Of a stretch of DNA of 8,499 nt, positions 6,240-8,499 are shown in pieces. The notes beneath the pieces are model-generated. The model saw nothing but the letters and a program-made list of their open reading frames with translations, had not been told where the DNA came from and ran no database searches. The DNA comes from Chthoniobacterales bacterium (lineage in GTDB: Bacteria; Verrucomicrobiota; Verrucomicrobiia; Chthoniobacterales; UBA6821), in contig JAIPKF010000058.1 in assembly GCA_021733705.1 (NCBI GenBank), positions 1 to 8,499 of the forward strand. Direction: 5' to 3'. The translations under genes were made by a program, and so were the position numbers. The first letter of the stretch is position 1; every line of letters starts with the position of its first letter.

Positions 6240-6268
6240 ATTATAATTTCAGGAAATTTTATTTTTGA
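6240..6268 (-). promoter_or_regulatory. Possible promoter for the YqjD-like gene overlapping an inverted-repeat arm
   Basis: On the minus strand TATAAT (6245-6240) is a perfect -10 match, 17 bases after TCAAAA (6268-6263), a poor -35 (three of six). The -10 overlaps the repeat arm 6241-6258, whose dyad AATTTC-ag-GAAATT (6245-6258) is a perfect 6-bp inverted repeat and could be an operator. The predicted promoter begins inside the 3' end of the methyltransferase gene. Distance to ATG 6151 is about 90 bases. Confidence 0.4.
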
Positions 6269-7170
6269 GTTACCTCTAGAGACTCCCAACGTCCTGTTAC
6301 TCCACAAGGAATACTATTTTCATCCAATGTTCCTTGAAGTCCAAGTAGCACCTCCGAAATCGCAGCATTTCTATGTTTAGTAAAGATCTCTTCTAAAAGC
6401 GGTTTGACCTCAAGTAGTCTACCCGAATAAGAGCTGATTATAAGAAATAGAGGTTGTTCACTAAGGAGATTTTTGCATGTTTTTAAAAGAGAGAGTAGCT
6501 GATCTTCGATTTTCCAAATCTCTCCTGTTCCAGCTCTGCCAAAAGATGGTGGATCTAAAATAATGGCGTCATAGCGATTTCCTCGACGTAGTTCACGGGA
6601 GACAAATTTGTAGCAATCATCGACAATAAAACGAATCGGTGGTTTTTCTTTATTTGGTGAGAGGTTAGAAATGAATGCATTTTTGGAACACCATCCTACC
6701 ATGGCTTTGGATGCATCGACATGACAGACAGAAGCTCCAGCTGCAGCTGCTGCAATGGATGCTGCACCTGTGTAGCCAAAAAGATTGAGCAACTTGATAG
6801 GACGTTGAGCAGTTTTTATCTTTTGGCTGCACCAATCCCAATTGATTGATTGCTCTGGAAAAAGACCGACTTGTTTAGAACTTGTAGGACGAATAATAAA
6901 GCGGAGTTGGTTGCGTTGAATGATCCAGGATTCAAGAGGAGAATTATTCCATTTCCAATGTCCTTGATGATGTTTGGAGGTCGGTTCAAACCAGCCATTC
7001 CATACCTCCCAATCATGAGGGTTGCGTCGAGCCCAGTAAGCTGCAACTTCAGGCCTAATTAAGATCTGATTGCCCCATCGTTCTCGTTTCATCCCATCAC
7101 CGGAATCTAAAAGTTCATAGTCCCGCCACTCATGAGGAAGGGGGAGAGAAGAATGGTTTTCTAAAGCCAT
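6259..7170 (-). CDS. Class I SAM-dependent methyltransferase, COG1092/RlmI-related, substrate unknown
   Basis: A 303-residue Rossmann-fold methyltransferase. An N-terminal region (about 10-110) with EWRDYELLDSGDGMKRERWG and GLFPEQSINWDW precedes the catalytic fold. The fold shows SAM motif I LNLFGYTGAAS (128-138), the acidic ribose-binding VDASK (151-155), VDD (183-185) and motif IV ILDPPSFGR (204-212). It resembles the branch of RlmI-like proteins (Methyltrans_SAM, PF10672) found as short stand-alone proteins without a PUA domain. Where RlmI-type rRNA cytosine-C5 enzymes have the SCSG-type catalytic cysteine block, this protein reads ISSYSG (245-250), so cytosine-C5 methylation of 23S rRNA should not be assumed. 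The start is ATG at 7170, overlapping the mntH stop by 10 bp, suggesting coupled translation; no Shine-Dalgarno. The target (RNA, protein or small molecule) is unknown. Confidence 0.92.
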   Translation of the reverse strand: MALENHSSLPLPHEWRDYELLDSGDGMKRERWGNQILIRPEVAAYWARRNPHDWEVWNGWFEPTSKHHQGHWKWNNSPLESWIIQRNQLRFIIRPTSSKQVGLFPEQSINWDWCSQKIKTAQRPIKLLNLFGYTGAASIAAAAAGASVCHVDASKAMVGWCSKNAFISNLSPNKEKPPIRFIVDDCYKFVSRELRRGNRYDAIILDPPSFGRAGTGEIWKIEDQLLSLLKTCKNLLSEQPLFLIISSYSGRLLEVKPLLEEIFTKHRNAAISEVLLGLQGTLDENSIPCGVTGRWESLEVTQK

Positions 7171-8486
7171 GATTTAACAGTCAAGATAAGGAGCCACACG
7201 TTGAGTAAAAGAATAATACTTGCAACACTCCAAGCAGCAAATTTCATCATTGAAGAGTTCACAAATTCTCCCATTTTTCGAGGATCATTAGTAAAGATTA
7301 CAAGAGGAATAACGGCAAAACTCAATTGCATACTAAGAACAACCTGGCTTGCCAAAAGGAGTTGATTCATCCCTTGGTCACCCATCAACCAAACTACAAT
7401 GAGAGTCGGAATCAAAGCCAAAGAGCGTGTTAAAAGACGTCGTATCCAAGGTCTCATTCTCAGTTGTAGAAATCCTTCCATGACAATCTCACCGGCCATA
7501 GTCCCAGTAAGTGTGCTGTTTTGACCCGCAGCGAGAAGTGCAATAGCAAAGAGGGTACTGGCTCCAGTTATCCCAAGCATTGGAGAGAGGAGCTTGTAAG
7601 CATCCTCAATTTCGGCAACATCATTGCGTCCCCCTTTAAAAAAAGTTGCTGCTGCCACAATGAGAATGGCAGCGTTAATGAACATAGCCAGCAAGAGAGC
7701 TATATTGGAATCAATACTTGCAAAACGAATAGCTTCTTTTTTGCCTACTTCTGTTAATGGATAAGAACGAGTTTGTACAATAGATGAGTGTAGGTAGAGA
7801 TTGTGAGGCATGACGGTTGCCCCTAAAATTCCAATAGCTATGTAAAGCATTCCTGGGTGGGTTATGATTTTAAGATGAGGCACAAATCCAGCTGCAATGG
7901 CCATACCACTGGGATGGGAAAACAAAATTTCCAGACCAAAGCAGATACCAATAACCCCAATCAACATAATGATCAGTGCTTCTAAATAACGAAATCCTTT
8001 TTGCTGGAGAAATAGGAGTGCAAAGACATCGAGTGCTGTAATACAGACTCCCCACATGATAGGAATATGAAAAAGAAGATTCAGTGCAATAGCTGAACCG
8101 ATAATTTCTGCAAGATCACATGCTGTAATAGCCAATTCGCAGAGAATCCATAGTATTATATTAACAAATGGATTGTAGTAAGCACGACACATCTGTGCGA
8201 GATTGCGCTCCGTTGCAATACCCAATTTTAGAGAAAGCGTCTGCAGCAACATCGCCATAACGTTGGAAATAAAAATCACACAGAGGAGGGAATAATTAAA
8301 TTGTGATCCCGCTGCTAGATCCGTAGCCCAATTTCCTGGGTCCATATACCCAACCGCAATAAGAAATCCTGGGCCGCTAAAAGCAAAAAGTTTTTTCCAA
8401 AAACTAAAATGAGCTGGAACTGGTATCGATCGGTGAGATTCAGAATGAGCCTCCTTATCTGAGGAGGAGCGTAAAAAAAAATGCAT
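7161..8486 (-). CDS. mntH: Nramp-family divalent metal (Mn2+/Fe2+) transporter
   Basis: A proton-coupled importer of Mn2+ (and Fe2+) in the inner membrane. At 441 residues it has the usual MntH length, with about eleven hydrophobic segments. The metal-site motifs are intact: DPGNW in TM1 (Asp49, Asn52) and ATVMPHNLYLHSS in TM6 (Ala223, Met226). These positions coincide with the numbering I recall for the S. capitis transporter ScaDMT. GQNSTLTGTMAGE (321-333) is another family signature. The methionine at 226 indicates preference for transition metals over Mg2+/Ca2+ in this family. The start is ATG at 8486; an out-of-frame ATG lies at 8490, and nine consecutive T (8481-8473) fall in codons 2-5. 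Upstream control sites (MntR or Fur) would lie beyond the window. It overlaps the methyltransferase gene by 10 bp and forms an apparent two-gene unit with it. Confidence 0.96.
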   Translation of the reverse strand: MHFFLRSSSDKEAHSESHRSIPVPAHFSFWKKLFAFSGPGFLIAVGYMDPGNWATDLAAGSQFNYSLLCVIFISNVMAMLLQTLSLKLGIATERNLAQMCRAYYNPFVNIILWILCELAITACDLAEIIGSAIALNLLFHIPIMWGVCITALDVFALLFLQQKGFRYLEALIIMLIGVIGICFGLEILFSHPSGMAIAAGFVPHLKIITHPGMLYIAIGILGATVMPHNLYLHSSIVQTRSYPLTEVGKKEAIRFASIDSNIALLLAMFINAAILIVAAATFFKGGRNDVAEIEDAYKLLSPMLGITGASTLFAIALLAAGQNSTLTGTMAGEIVMEGFLQLRMRPWIRRLLTRSLALIPTLIVVWLMGDQGMNQLLLASQVVLSMQLSFAVIPLVIFTNDPRKMGEFVNSSMMKFAAWSVASIILLLNVWLLILTVKSWL

Positions 8487-8499
8487 TCATTGCAAGGTA

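Noticed and set aside
6259..7170. Naming the methyltransferase rlmI (23S rRNA m5C1962)
   Set aside because: The protein is shorter, lacks a recognisable PUA domain and lacks the catalytic cysteine block.
8451..8457. Perfect AAGGAGG Shine-Dalgarno-like sequence on the minus strand inside mntH
   Set aside because: It lies about 30 bases downstream of the mntH start, encodes Lys-Glu, and no in-frame start codon follows at a useful distance.

Overview
The window reads as a stretch of bacterial chromosome, fairly AT-rich, with every credible gene on the minus strand. The envelope proteins (YqjD/YqjE-type membrane proteins) point to a Gram-negative organism. The DnaE sequence, the type III pantothenate kinase and the methyltransferase type would fit Verrucomicrobiota or a neighbouring phylum, but that placement is an impression from family resemblance and was not tested. 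None of the chosen start codons has a convincing Shine-Dalgarno sequence.

In the direction of transcription (right to left) the layout is as follows. (1) 8486-6259: mntH, an Nramp Mn2+/Fe2+ transporter, overlaps by 10 bp a class I SAM-dependent methyltransferase of unknown substrate. A small stem-loop with a short T-run follows. (2) 6184-4721: three small membrane-associated genes whose order and features match the enterobacterial yqjD-yqjE-yqjK cluster (DUF883-like, holin-superfamily YqjE-like, and a coil-plus-one-membrane-segment protein). (3) 4714-3911: coaX, type III pantothenate kinase (first step of CoA synthesis), 6 bp after the third small gene and probably co-transcribed with it. (4) 3730-263: dnaE, the replicative DNA polymerase III alpha subunit, full length, with an intact PHP metal site and an internal clamp-binding motif.

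The non-coding parts hold the most unusual material. The 262 bases after dnaE carry a 182-bp near-palindrome (84-265) with 16-bp terminal inverted repeats, whose last bases supply the dnaE stop codon. A partial copy abuts it at 51-82, and a rearranged copy lies after coaX (3784-3862). It looks like a small MITE- or REP-like family placed just behind stop codons. A separate 18-19 bp inverted repeat (5633-5651 and 6241-6258) brackets the yqjD-like gene and lies upstream of both yqjD-like and yqjE-like genes.

The genes are mostly housekeeping (replication, CoA synthesis, metal uptake) plus a stress-type membrane module. I see no defence system, CRISPR array, RNA gene, integrase or transposase. 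The best candidate for something undescribed is the repeat family, followed by the linkage of the YqjD/E/K-like module to coaX.
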